A stretch of 64,000 nt of DNA, taken from assembly GCA_963666995.1 (NCBI GenBank), contig OY762941.1, forward strand, positions 868,001 through 932,000, read 5' to 3'. This DNA comes from Syntrophobacter sp963666995. GTDB taxonomy: Bacteria; Desulfobacterota; Syntrophobacteria; Syntrophobacterales; Syntrophobacteraceae. The stretch's first letter is position 1. Each line of letters begins with the position of its first letter. The translations under genes and the position numbers were made by a program. This document shows, piece after piece, positions 16,916 to 25,540 of the stretch. The notes beneath the pieces were generated by a model that saw only the letters and a program-made list of their open reading frames with translations, was not told where the DNA came from and ran no database searches.

Positions 16916-17746
16916 TCAGGGCACGAGTTTGAGTTTCTGCAGGTATTGGAAGGCTTCTCTCGCCGCTTCCGCGGCCCTGCTTTCATAGGTGTAGAGTTCC
17001 ACCGTCACGAAGCCGTCATACCCGATTTCCTGAATCGACCCGAGCACTCCCGGCAGATCGACGACCCCTTCACCCGGCATGAGGTGATGGTGTTTGCGCG
17101 ACGCGGCGATATCCTCCAGGTGATAATGCCCGGTTGCGCCCTTCATTTCCCGAACGAGTTCCCCCGGGTCCTCGCCGACGCAAAAGAAGTGTCCGATATC
17201 GAAATTGAGGCCGAATACCGCCGGGTCGAGCATATGGTAGAGTTCCCTGAACTGGAGCGAGTTCTCGATCAGAAGACCGGGCTCCGGCTCGATCAGTATC
17301 CTGACGCCCTTTTCGCGTGCTTTGTTCTCCACCGCCAGAAGCCCTTCCCGGAACAGGCGGGCCGCCTCTTCCCTGCTCATCCCCTCGACCGGGCCGCCGG
17401 GTTCGGTTGAAATCGTTTTTCCTCCGAGCTTATCCGCCAGATCGATGCAGTTCAGGGTATATTCCACCCGTTTGGCCCTCAGCCGGGCGTCCGCCTCTAT
17501 CCAGGACGGGTGGTAGGTGTCTCCGTCCGCATGGTGCATGAACGCATTGATGTTGGATATTTCCATGCGATGTTCGTCCAGGACTCTTCTGATTTCGGCG
17601 ATGTCCCTGTCGGAGACCTGCAGAGGATAGGCGTGGGGTACGTCGGCCATTATTTCAATCCCCCGGTAGCCTATGGAAGCCAGGATTTCGATGGTGTCGG
17701 CAAGGGTATGGCGAAGGAATGCATTGGAACTGAAGGCAAATTTCAT
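16916..17746 (-). CDS. TIM-barrel sugar phosphate isomerase/epimerase (paralogue 1)
   Basis: A 276-residue protein of the AP-endonuclease-2/xylose-isomerase-like TIM-barrel superfamily, which isomerises or epimerises small sugars and cyclitols with a divalent metal. Likely metal ligands are the Glu in EPEPGLLIE, Asp and His in FDIGHFF, His in GHYHLEDIA and Glu in VTVELYTYE. The ATG (17744-17746) overlaps the TGA of the upstream paralogue as ATGA, so translation is coupled. It is the last gene of a three-gene operon behind the inositol-phosphate-synthase-like gene. The substrate is unknown; an inositol- or sugar-phosphate-derived compound is suggested by context only. Confidence 0.83.
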   Translation of the reverse strand: MKFAFSSNAFLRHTLADTIEILASIGYRGIEIMADVPHAYPLQVSDRDIAEIRRVLDEHRMEISNINAFMHHADGDTYHPSWIEADARLRAKRVEYTLNCIDLADKLGGKTISTEPGGPVEGMSREEAARLFREGLLAVENKAREKGVRILIEPEPGLLIENSLQFRELYHMLDPAVFGLNFDIGHFFCVGEDPGELVREMKGATGHYHLEDIAASRKHHHLMPGEGVVDLPGVLGSIQEIGYDGFVTVELYTYESRAAEAAREAFQYLQKLKLVP

Positions 17747-18606
17747 GGCTTGTCTTTACTCTCCCGGCGCACGAGATTCCCAAGATGAGCAAGGGACTTT
17801 GCCGCCGCTTCTTCGGGTTGGTGAGGATAGGTGTAGAGTTCGACCGTCACGAAGCCGTCGTACCCGTTCCGGTCGAGGGCCCCGAACAGGAGTCCGAAAT
17901 CCATGTCCCCCAGGCCCGGAATGAGGTGATAGTGCTTTCCGTCCCGTATGTCCTCGACATGCACATGGAAGATCCTCGAGGACAGAGACCCGATCACCTC
18001 ACGGGGGTCCTCTCCCAGGACATGGCTGTGCCCGAGGTCGAGGTTGGCTCCGAACAAAGGGGAACCCATTTCATGAATCAGGGTGTTCAACTCTTCGTAT
18101 CGCTCGATCAGGAGGCCCGGTTCGTACTCCATCGCAACCCTCACCCCACAGGCCTCCGCATGCCGCAACACTTCTCCAAGCGATTGCCTCAATAGATCCA
18201 TCGACCGGTCGGGAGAAATCCCCGGGACCATCTTTCCCGACGTTACGCTCACGTTGCGGCATTCGAGTGCGAGGGCGATCTCGATGCACTTTTTGGAGTA
18301 TTCAACCCTCCACTTTCTCGCAGATGCATCGGGATTAGCAAGGGACGGTTCGAACAGGGGTTCCCAGAACTCACGGCCGTAATATCCGATGGCGGTATTG
18401 GCATTGATGTTCGCCGCCCGAATCCCCGATTCCCGAAGAAGGGTCTTGAGTTGCTTGAGATCGAATCCGGTGACGCGCGGAGCATACAGATGAGGGACAT
18501 CCGCCAGGATTTCAACTCCGTCGTAGCCTGCGGCCGCGATCTTTTCCACCGCTTCGAAAACCGTGAACCCGACGAAAGCATTTGTGCTGAAAGACAGTCC
18601 CTGCAT
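17743..18606 (-). CDS. TIM-barrel sugar phosphate isomerase/epimerase (paralogue 2)
   Basis: A 287-residue paralogue of the following gene: both open with an FS(S/T)NAF motif, then YDGVEI/YRGIEI and ADVPH, and both end in YDGFVTVELYTY. Metal ligands are again visible (EYEPGLLIE, LDLGHSH, HVHVEDI, VTVELYTY). I set the start at the ATG 18604-18606 (MQGLSF) with AGGTG 6 nt upstream; a GTG at 18615 is possible. It begins about 10 nt after the stop of the inositol-3-phosphate-synthase-like gene and overlaps the next gene by 4 nt. Tandem duplication followed by divergence suggests two steps on related substrates or a heteromeric enzyme. Confidence 0.83.
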   Translation of the reverse strand: MQGLSFSTNAFVGFTVFEAVEKIAAAGYDGVEILADVPHLYAPRVTGFDLKQLKTLLRESGIRAANINANTAIGYYGREFWEPLFEPSLANPDASARKWRVEYSKKCIEIALALECRNVSVTSGKMVPGISPDRSMDLLRQSLGEVLRHAEACGVRVAMEYEPGLLIERYEELNTLIHEMGSPLFGANLDLGHSHVLGEDPREVIGSLSSRIFHVHVEDIRDGKHYHLIPGLGDMDFGLLFGALDRNGYDGFVTVELYTYPHQPEEAAAKSLAHLGNLVRRESKDKP

Positions 18607-18615
18607 TCGATTCAC

Positions 18616-19860
18616 CTAGGGCATCTCGATCGTTTCCGGCGCCACAGGAGTCGTGGAGCCCTTCCCGAGCTTTTCCGCGTAGTTGAGAAGCGCCTGAAAC
18701 TGTTCGTACAACCGGTGTTCGCGAACTCCCAGGGGTTCTTTGAAAAAGGAGGAGAGGTGAGGCATCAGGCCGGAATCGCCGTTTCGCAGGGCCAGTTCGC
18801 AAAAGCGCATGAGATCAATCACCAGAGGGGCCGCCAGGATCGAGTCGTACCCCTGCCAAATGAATTGCAGGGACATTTTCGCCCCGAGGAACCCCCGGAA
18901 ATGGATGAAATCCCAGGCGGTTTTCTGGTCGTCCAGTGACGGGACATAGTTGATGTGAACCCCGGAATGAGGGGTATAGCCGAGGATTCCGGCCAGGACC
19001 CGATCCTTGGTTTTTATCTTCGATTCGCGGTTGTCCGGGTTCTTGAGGATCGCTCCGTCCATGTTCCCCAGGATGTTGAACCCTTCCCAACTGAGGACCT
19101 CGAGGTTCCTCATGAGGAAGAGGGGGGCCAGAACCGATTTAACAAGGGTTTCGCCGGTCTTCCCGTCGTTTCCCATGACCGGGACCCCGCTCCTCCCGGC
19201 CAGTTCCAGGACAGCGGGAATCAGGGCGGCGTTTGACGGAGTGAAATTGACGTACGCGCATCCTTCACGAATTGCGGCATAGGCGTAGATCGTGCTCGCC
19301 CTCACGGCTTCAGCCTCGTTCCTGTCAAGGCACGACTCGAAAGCATCCAGAGTACGGTGCCGCTCGTCCGTAGCGAGCAGAGGTTCGGTGGACGCCAAGT
19401 TGATCACGATCAGATCGTCAAGCGAGTTCGCTCCCCTGAAGTCCCGGAAATGTCCACTTATCCGCGCTATTTCGTCTCGAAGGGGGATGTGCGGGCACGC
19501 CGCGGGTGCGGCAAGATCCTGAATGGCGTCTCCGCAGTTGAGCACCGTCCCGATCCTGATGTGCCGATCGATCTCGCTTAGCTCGTCCTCGACCTCCCGC
19601 AGGATTTCCGGATCGAGCGCCCGTGTTTTTCGCGCGAAACCCCGGGCCTCCTCCAGGAGAGTCCCCTGCCGGACATCGGATCCTCCAAACCGGAAAGAAT
19701 CGAGACCCAGGAGATCGAGGCCCCTGAACGGTTCCACCTCGCTGATCATTCCGGTGGGGGGTATCAGCCCCTTTCGAAGCGCGGCGGCCCCGACAATCAC
19801 CATCCCGGCAATCGACCCGAGTGCGCCGATCAGCCACACCCCCACTTTCCTCGTTGTCAT
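18616..19860 (-). CDS. Inositol-3-phosphate synthase family protein
   Basis: A 414-residue member of the myo-inositol-1-phosphate synthase family, which converts glucose 6-phosphate to inositol phosphate using an internal NAD redox cycle. The N-terminal NAD site is VWLIGALGSIAG; central motifs include YVNFTPSNAAL, GNDGKTGETLVKS and NILGNMDGAIL, matching the conserved NAD/active-site segments; RESKIKTKDRVL follows. It leads an operon with two TIM-barrel isomerases, so it may feed a cyclitol pathway rather than the usual inositol phospholipid route. The ATG at 19858-19860 has GGAGGG about 12 nt upstream, a little far. Some homologues of this subfamily act on modified substrates, so the exact reaction is uncertain. 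Confidence 0.83.
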   Translation of the reverse strand: MTTRKVGVWLIGALGSIAGMVIVGAAALRKGLIPPTGMISEVEPFRGLDLLGLDSFRFGGSDVRQGTLLEEARGFARKTRALDPEILREVEDELSEIDRHIRIGTVLNCGDAIQDLAAPAACPHIPLRDEIARISGHFRDFRGANSLDDLIVINLASTEPLLATDERHRTLDAFESCLDRNEAEAVRASTIYAYAAIREGCAYVNFTPSNAALIPAVLELAGRSGVPVMGNDGKTGETLVKSVLAPLFLMRNLEVLSWEGFNILGNMDGAILKNPDNRESKIKTKDRVLAGILGYTPHSGVHINYVPSLDDQKTAWDFIHFRGFLGAKMSLQFIWQGYDSILAAPLVIDLMRFCELALRNGDSGLMPHLSSFFKEPLGVREHRLYEQFQALLNYAEKLGKGSTTPVAPETIEMP

Positions 19861-20162
19861 GGCGACTTAAATCCCTCCACAGTATCTCAGGATCTGGATT
19901 CGATTGGTTATCCATCATTCCGGTGCAAAATTCCACAGGAATTTAAGCACAATACGCCACGGTCTGAGGTTCAGGGAGGGCTCTCCGGGGGAAACAGGCC
20001 TGTTGGAAAGCAAGGCCGGGACATTTCTGCCCCGGCCCCGTCACGTGAAGGGAATCGGAGCCGCATTTGCGGCTTGAGGGATGATCCAATCATATTCTTT
20101 CCCAAACGAATAACATGCCGTATTTGTGAATATTCCGTTAAGAAATGATGAATTCGACCCGG
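19861..20162. other. Intergenic region between inositol-phosphate synthase operon and queF
   Basis: No gene seen. GGCCGGG (20014-20020) and CCCGGCC (20031-20037) form a hairpin, and AGCCGC/GCGGCT another near 20057-20072. Either could end queF transcription, but neither has a clear U-run. Confidence 0.4.
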
Positions 20163-20630
20163 TCATTCCCTTCCGCCCCGGTAGTCGATCTTGCCAAGCG
20201 CCAGAAGAACGCAGCCGACGGGGAGGGTCCCCGTCTGGACGGCGAGGTCAATGGTGATGCCGCCCCTTGCATTCCAGAGACCGACCACCCTGATGTATTT
20301 GGGATCCATGGCCTCCCGCAGCCTGTTATGGATATACACCGTGCAATCCTCGTGAAAAGTCTCATGGTTCCTGAAGCTCCCGAGAAAAAACTTAAACGAT
20401 TTGCTCTCGAGCAATCGGTCCCCGGGCACATAATCAACGACGATCATTGCAAAATCCGGCTGCCCGGTGATCGGACACAGCGTGGTCAGTTCGGGAGCGG
20501 TCAGGCGCACCACGTAATCGATTCCAGGGTGAGGATTGGCGAAGGTTTCCAGGACCGCTTCGCCGGGATTTGCCGAAACTTTGGCCTCTTTCCCCAGTTG
20601 AGTGAATTCCGAACCGGTAATCGCCGTCAT
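20163..20630 (-). CDS. queF: NADPH-dependent preQ0 reductase
   Basis: Reduces 7-cyano-7-deazaguanine (preQ0) to preQ1 for queuosine tRNA modification. At 155 residues it is the short unimodular type. The family motif ESKSFK is present, and the catalytic Cys lies in LCPITGQPDF, followed by RNHETFHED with the conserved Glu/His. The start MTAITGSEF at 20630 has GGAG 5 nt upstream; a longer frame reaches 20678 without a ribosome site. It is the last gene of queD-queE-queC-queF, 56 nt after queC. Confidence 0.93.
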   Translation of the reverse strand: MTAITGSEFTQLGKEAKVSANPGEAVLETFANPHPGIDYVVRLTAPELTTLCPITGQPDFAMIVVDYVPGDRLLESKSFKFFLGSFRNHETFHEDCTVYIHNRLREAMDPKYIRVVGLWNARGGITIDLAVQTGTLPVGCVLLALGKIDYRGGRE

Positions 20631-20686
20631 TGATTCTCCATGAAACTCGTGATTCGCTTCAGTTCCCCGGGTCGCCAAGCCGCCCG

Positions 20687-21388
20687 TTATGGGACGTACT
20701 GCGTCGGATCCGGGATTCCCGCCTCATCGAAGCCCTTCCTGCGCAGAATGCAACTGTCGCAGTGCCCGCATGCCCGCCCCTGCGCATCGGGATCGTAGCA
20801 GGAATGCGTCAGGCCATAGTCCAGACCGAGTTCGGTCCCGCGGCGAATGATCTGCCCCTTGGTAAGATGGATGAGCGGCGTACGGATCCTAAGGCGCAGC
20901 CTTCCCTCTACGGCCTCCCTGGTTGCCAGGTTGGCCATCTTCTCGAAGGCGGCAATGTATTCGGGCCTGCAATCGGGATAACCCGAGTAGTCGAGGGCAT
21001 TCACCCCGATGAAGATGTCCCCTGCGCCGAGCACCTCGGCCCAGGCAAGCGCAAATGACAGGAAGATCGTATTTCTCGCGGGAACATACGTTGCGGGGAT
21101 ATGGTCCTTCATCGCTTCCAGGGGAACGTCCTTGGGAACAGCCAGGTCACCCGTCAGGGCGGACCCGCCGATCCGGTCCAGAGGAAGTTCGAGGACCATG
21201 TGTTCGCCCACCCCCAGGGCCGACACCGCTCGGCGGGAGGCCTCCACTTCCACGCGATGCCTCTGGTGATAGAAAAAGGTCAGCGCATGGATGTCAAAAC
21301 CTTCCGCCCTGGCTATCGCAAGGCAGGTCGTCGAATCAATTCCCCCCGAAAAAAGCACGACGGCCTTTGAAAGACGTTTGTCCGTCAA
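20687..21388 (-). CDS. queC: 7-cyano-7-deazaguanine synthase
   Basis: ATP-dependent conversion of 7-carboxy-7-deazaguanine to preQ0. 233 residues, with the PP-loop SGGIDSTT at about 14-21 and the C-terminal zinc site CYDPDAQGRACGHCDSC. The start codon is TTG at 21386-21388 with GAGG 8 nt upstream; no ATG lies before the PP-loop in this frame. Third gene of the queuosine operon, 44 nt after queE. Confidence 0.94.
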   Translation of the reverse strand: MTDKRLSKAVVLFSGGIDSTTCLAIARAEGFDIHALTFFYHQRHRVEVEASRRAVSALGVGEHMVLELPLDRIGGSALTGDLAVPKDVPLEAMKDHIPATYVPARNTIFLSFALAWAEVLGAGDIFIGVNALDYSGYPDCRPEYIAAFEKMANLATREAVEGRLRLRIRTPLIHLTKGQIIRRGTELGLDYGLTHSCYDPDAQGRACGHCDSCILRRKGFDEAGIPDPTQYVP

Positions 21389-21432
21389 CCGGATTCCCTC
21401 TCTGCAAGCACCGCAAGGAAGCGATGCATTCG

Positions 21433-22080
21433 TTAGACGCCTCTCCTGTCAGGCCCCCAGATGATCTTATGGAGCTGCACGTTGAGCCTCACATTGATGC
21501 GATCCGCCAGGATCCACTCCACAAGCTGTTTTGCCTCAAGCTTGCCGAAAATCGGCGAAAAGTGGACGGTGGTTCCTTTCCGGCCATCCGTATGGACGAG
21601 CCGAAGGATGTCCTTTGCGAATTCATAGTCCGCCCTGTTCCCTATGACACACTTGATTTCATCATGGGGCTGGAGGCGTCTTATGTTGTCAAAATCGTTG
21701 GAATGTTCTTCTCCGCTCGAAGGGCACTTGAAATCCACTATCCTGATGCACCGGGCGTCGACAAGGGAAATGTCCCGGCTTCCGTTGGTCTCGAGCAGGA
21801 CCGTGTGTCCGGAATCGAGCAAGCCGCCGATGAGTTCCGGAGTATCCTCCTGTATGAGGGGCTCGCCTCCGGTCACTTCGACAAGGGGACAGCCGTAGCA
21901 GGCGATTTTAGCGGCAATCTCAGGGATTGTCATGAACGTGCCTTCTTCATAGGCGTAGCGGGTGTCACAGTAGGAACATCTGAGATTGCATCCGGTGAGT
22001 CGCACAAAAACGCAGGGCCATCCGGCATACCCCGATTCCCCTTGAATGCTGTGAAAGATCTCGTTCACCCGCAAAGCCAA
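21433..22080 (-). CDS. queE: 7-carboxy-7-deazaguanine synthase, radical SAM
   Basis: Radical SAM ring contraction of 6-carboxytetrahydropterin to 7-carboxy-7-deazaguanine. 215 residues, with FHSIQGES, the cluster motif CNLRCSYCDT and the SAM-binding VTGGEPL. It appears to start at a TTG (22078-22080) immediately after the TGA of queD, with GGAGG inside the queD tail, so translation is coupled. Confidence 0.93.
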   Translation of the reverse strand: MALRVNEIFHSIQGESGYAGWPCVFVRLTGCNLRCSYCDTRYAYEEGTFMTIPEIAAKIACYGCPLVEVTGGEPLIQEDTPELIGGLLDSGHTVLLETNGSRDISLVDARCIRIVDFKCPSSGEEHSNDFDNIRRLQPHDEIKCVIGNRADYEFAKDILRLVHTDGRKGTTVHFSPIFGKLEAKQLVEWILADRINVRLNVQLHKIIWGPDRRGV

Positions 22081-22461
22081 TCATTCCTCCCAATAGACAG
22101 CGCCGGCACCCCGGCATTCGCTCACCTTGACTCTGGCCACCTTGATTGTGCCCGAATCAAGGAACCGTGAGAGTTCGCGGAAGAGGAACCTGGCGACGTT
22201 CTCCGAGGTGGGATTGGCATCCCCAAAGGCGGGCAGATCATTGAGATCCGCATGATCCATTCCTCCCAGGACATTCCCGATCGCACTCTTAATCTCGCAG
22301 AAATCGATCCCCATGCCGATCCCGTTCAATTCGGTGCATCGGACGTTGACCTCAACCTCCCAGTTGTGCCCGTGAAGGCGCGCGCAATCCCCCGGATGAC
22401 CGCGAAGCCTGTGGGCCGCGGCGAAACTTTCCTTCACAAAGATTTCGAATACTCCGGACAT
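22081..22461 (-). CDS. queD: 6-carboxy-5,6,7,8-tetrahydropterin synthase
   Basis: Converts 7,8-dihydroneopterin triphosphate to 6-carboxytetrahydropterin, the first committed step of queuosine synthesis. 126 residues. The zinc histidines and catalytic Cys are in AAAHRLRG and DCARLHGHNWEVEV, and the C-terminal VSECRGAGAVYWE carries the conserved Glu. I set the ATG at 22459-22461 (MSGVFE), with GAGGA 5 nt upstream. First gene of the operon; folE is not nearby. Confidence 0.92.
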   Translation of the reverse strand: MSGVFEIFVKESFAAAHRLRGHPGDCARLHGHNWEVEVNVRCTELNGIGMGIDFCEIKSAIGNVLGGMDHADLNDLPAFGDANPTSENVARFLFRELSRFLDSGTIKVARVKVSECRGAGAVYWEE

Positions 22462-22511
22462 TGAGTTCCTCATTCCCCTTGGAACATCCATACGACGAAC
22501 GGCCAAAATCA

Positions 22512-22540
22512 CGGCACGACTCACTTTCGTGCCGCTTTTT
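22512..22540. promoter_or_regulatory. GC-rich hairpin in the queD upstream region
   Basis: CGGCACGA (22512-22519), loop CTCACTT, TCGTGCCG (22527-22534), then CTTTTT on the + strand. On that strand it looks like an intrinsic terminator but has no gene ahead of it; on the minus strand it would be a leader hairpin about 50 nt before queD. I saw no preQ1 riboswitch consensus. Confidence 0.35.
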
Positions 22541-23054
22541 CCAATCTTTTACAATTTAACGCAAAATTTCCCTGCCGGGCAATGAAATAACTTCCGCGCC
22601 CGGGCGAGGTGCTCTCTCCCAGTGGTTCCCTCCACCGCCCCAGCCCATATGCGGTGCCGATTCAGGCAAATCCGTAAGGAATCCTTGTGTCACCGCGCAG
22701 GTCGAATGCAGACAAAAACGACCCAAGCGGGTGGCACGGACAACAAGTTGTCCAGGCCACCCGTGGATCTCGTATTTTCATATAAAGGCCGGAATCCAGT
22801 CAAACGAACGTCTGATACAAATCCTCCCAATTGGGATTCGCACTCTCAATCACTCAGCTCAAGTATAGCATTCACGAATGAATCCTGTTGCACCGAAAAT
22901 GCACAACGGAGTATATAGATTTACAGGTTCGCATCCATTCAGGGAGTGAAGGATGCGGGGAATCTGTATTTCAACCTGCCTGCAGGAAAAGCAACCTCTC
23001 GGGGACGGGATTTGGTGCCCGTCGGGATACATCGCCATGATAAGGAGAGCACTC
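22541..23054. other. Intergenic region between que operon and subtilase
   Basis: No supported gene. Both flanking genes are divergent, so their promoters should lie here. AT-rich patches occur at about 22545-22580 and 22770-22870. An open frame runs from 22953 into the subtilase, but the sequence before 23055 does not resemble a signal peptide. Confidence 0.45.
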
Positions 23055-24851
23055 ATGAGTGGAAGGACGCAAAGGCCGGTCTTATTTTTCGTGCTGGTTC
23101 TCTTCACAGCTCTGGCCGCTGGTCTTGCAGGATCATCGGAACTGAGCGCAGCGACCACCCCCGGCCGGAATCGATACATGGTGGTCGCAAAGAGTAAGGG
23201 TGAATACGCCGCTCTTCGCTCCGATCTCATCAATTCCGGCGCCAGGATCATTCGAGAAATGCCCGAGATCGAGACCCTGGTCGTGGTAATGCCTACAGGC
23301 CTGAAAGCTCGGGCGGCAGCCGAATCGACGACTCACGCCCGCGGCATGGCCCAGGACCAGGTCAGAACGCTCATACGGCCGCAGATGGAGAAGGAATTCT
23401 TCAATTCTAATGAGGGGGAACGCCGGCCGGATGTCCGCCTCGCCAAGGCCTCATCCTCAAAGGACTCTTCGGTGACGCCCGATCCGGCCTTCGATCTTCG
23501 AGGCCTCATGTGGAATGTGGACCGCATCGGCGCGCCTCAGACGTGGAAGAAAACAACCGGTTCTTCCTCGGTTCTCGTGGGTGTCGCAGACACCGGCCTG
23601 GACTTTACCCATTCGGAACTTGCGTCCCAGATCGAATACATCGAGGATCTCACGGCCGACGAGGATTCGCCGATCTGCGAGACGTATTTCGGCATGTCGG
23701 ATGCGGACAACGCCGCCGAGTTCGGGGGGCCGGCACTGACCGACTGGAACGGACACGGCTCCTGGATCGGTGGAAATATTGCAGCGGCTCTGAATGGAAA
23801 AGGAATCAACGGCATCGCGCCGGGCATCAGGCTTGTCGGCCTCAAGATATCTCAATGGTGCGGATACGCCTGGGATTCGACCATCATTGCCTCATTTCTC
23901 TACGCCGCAAACAATGGGATCGATGTTGTGAGCATCTCTTTCGGAGGGTACCTCGACCGGTCCATCCCCAGTCACGATCTGACCTATCGGCAGTATGCAG
24001 CAGCGGTACAATACGCTCTCGATAACGGGACGGCGATCGTGGCCGCGGCGGGAAACGAACATGTGAGAGTCGGCGCGGGGGGGAAGGTGCTGAGCCACGG
24101 AAGCGAGACGACCCCCGGAACCGGCGTTGTCGATTATTACGGCCGCTATGAAGTCCCGGCCGGAATCCCGGGAGTCGTGATGGTTTCCGCAACCGGCAAT
24201 GTGGTCAAAGCGCCTTCCGCCAGATGCCCCGGAGGGACGGCCGACAATGAAAACGCCACCTGCAAACCGGCCTCGGATAAGCACCAGCCTTTCGGAGTCG
24301 GAAGCCGGGACCAACTCGCTTACTACAGCAATTACGGCCCAAGGATCGACGTGGCCGCTCCGGGTGGGGCGCGCAAGTTCAATCTGCCCTATTACGACCG
24401 CGGCGGCACCCCCGGCTGGCCCATTACGGATGCCGACAAATATAATGTCTGGGAGGCTTTCAGCACGACGTCCAACTGGGCACTGGAAATTCCCTGTTAC
24501 CGGATAACCGGTGCGGGGTTTCCCCGCAGGCAGTGCTACACCACCATCCAGGGAACATCCGTTGCAACCCCCCATGTATCGGCGACCCTGGCCCTGATCG
24601 CAAGCCGCGAACCTTTCCTGCGGCACCAGCCAAAGGTTCTCATTCCGCTCATGAAACTCTGCGTCAAGTCAATCGACGCCAATACCACGCCTCCGTTGAG
24701 CGCCACCGACAAATCGCCGGGTGATCTCACTGGCGTGAAGTGCTACGACGGATACTGCCATCTCGGCGGCACTCCCATTCCTTACAGGGAAGCGTTCGGA
24801 GCCGGACTGATCGATACCAGGTTTTTTCAACTCACGCAGGGCTCGAACTGA
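23055..24851 (+). CDS. Secreted subtilisin-like serine peptidase (S8)
   Basis: A 598-residue exported protease. A Sec signal peptide spans about 1-32 (FFVLVLFTALAAGL ... LSAA). An inhibitor/propeptide-like segment (about 38-115) precedes the catalytic domain. Catalytic residues: Asp179 in VADTGLDFTH, His234 in NGHGSWIGG, and Ser502 in GTSVATPHVS. The His motif is GHGSW instead of the usual GHGTH. AAGGAG lies 7 nt before the ATG at 23055, which fixes the start. Several cysteines (for example SARCPGGTADNENATC, CYDGYC) suggest disulfides, consistent with an extracytoplasmic site. Single-gene unit. Confidence 0.9.
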   Translation: MSGRTQRPVLFFVLVLFTALAAGLAGSSELSAATTPGRNRYMVVAKSKGEYAALRSDLINSGARIIREMPEIETLVVVMPTGLKARAAAESTTHARGMAQDQVRTLIRPQMEKEFFNSNEGERRPDVRLAKASSSKDSSVTPDPAFDLRGLMWNVDRIGAPQTWKKTTGSSSVLVGVADTGLDFTHSELASQIEYIEDLTADEDSPICETYFGMSDADNAAEFGGPALTDWNGHGSWIGGNIAAALNGKGINGIAPGIRLVGLKISQWCGYAWDSTIIASFLYAANNGIDVVSISFGGYLDRSIPSHDLTYRQYAAAVQYALDNGTAIVAAAGNEHVRVGAGGKVLSHGSETTPGTGVVDYYGRYEVPAGIPGVVMVSATGNVVKAPSARCPGGTADNENATCKPASDKHQPFGVGSRDQLAYYSNYGPRIDVAAPGGARKFNLPYYDRGGTPGWPITDADKYNVWEAFSTTSNWALEIPCYRITGAGFPRRQCYTTIQGTSVATPHVSATLALIASREPFLRHQPKVLIPLMKLCVKSIDANTTPPLSATDKSPGDLTGVKCYDGYCHLGGTPIPYREAFGAGLIDTRFFQLTQGSN

Positions 24852-25540
24852 TCCTTGTCAACTATTCGAATTTACAGGTAGAATTGGTTTAAAAAAGGTT
24901 TCAGGCCGCTCCCGCGCGATGGGCAAGGCCTGAAGACCGGCACGAAGCCGTGACAGTCGCTCCGGAACGAGAAGCTCTTTTTCGTCCGGGTCCGAAGAAG
25001 CCCGGTCGAAGGCGTATTCCCGGTCGACAAATGCCGGGGATGCGACCGTGCCTTGAAACGGCGTGGGCTGACGGGCAGCCGTTTCACCCGGATCCGCGGC
25101 CCTGACGACCGCAGGTCGCCTTACCTGTCCCCGATGATCCAATCAAGCGGTTCACAACGCCAAGTCGGCCATCATTTGTCCTGTTTTAGTACAAAAATGT
25201 TCCAATATCCCACGGGTTCCGCATTTTGGGCATTTTTGTACTCGATCCGGTAGATCGTCTGCGCTGCTCCATGGGCCACCGGCGCCTTTTCCCATCACAT
25301 TGAAGAGCCCGGATCTGAATGTGCACCCAGTCCGGTTAAGGGCACGGGCGGCCGCACTGTTGCTTTATTTTGTAAATGCGGATTGGTTTTTTTGTTCAGT
25401 TTCATGCCGGACGACGCGCTTTATCCCCACCGGTTCACTCTTGCCGGAAATCCTTTCCCGACAACGATTCGCATGACGTTGAAGGTACAATCGACGCACG
25501 GCTCGAAGAATTGGCATCATTTTTGTTAGTGAGATCCTGC
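24852..25540. other. Intergenic region before the AAA+ regulator
   Basis: No supported gene. It holds a 12-bp inverted repeat, AGTACAAAAATG (25188-25199) and CATTTTTGTACT (25231-25242), separated by 31 nt. This is a plausible operator or hairpin about 300 nt upstream of the regulator start. A minus-strand frame at 24858-25142 has no recognisable features. Confidence 0.4.

Noticed and set aside
21055..22170. 371-codon open frame on the + strand
   Set aside because: Covers queC and queE in antisense; both genes have unmistakable motifs on the minus strand.
22512..22540. preQ1 riboswitch upstream of queD
   Set aside because: The hairpin is simple and lacks the conserved loop and tail of known preQ1 aptamers.
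24858..25142. 94-codon minus-strand gene
   Set aside because: No recognisable features or ribosome site; composition resembles noncoding GC-rich sequence.
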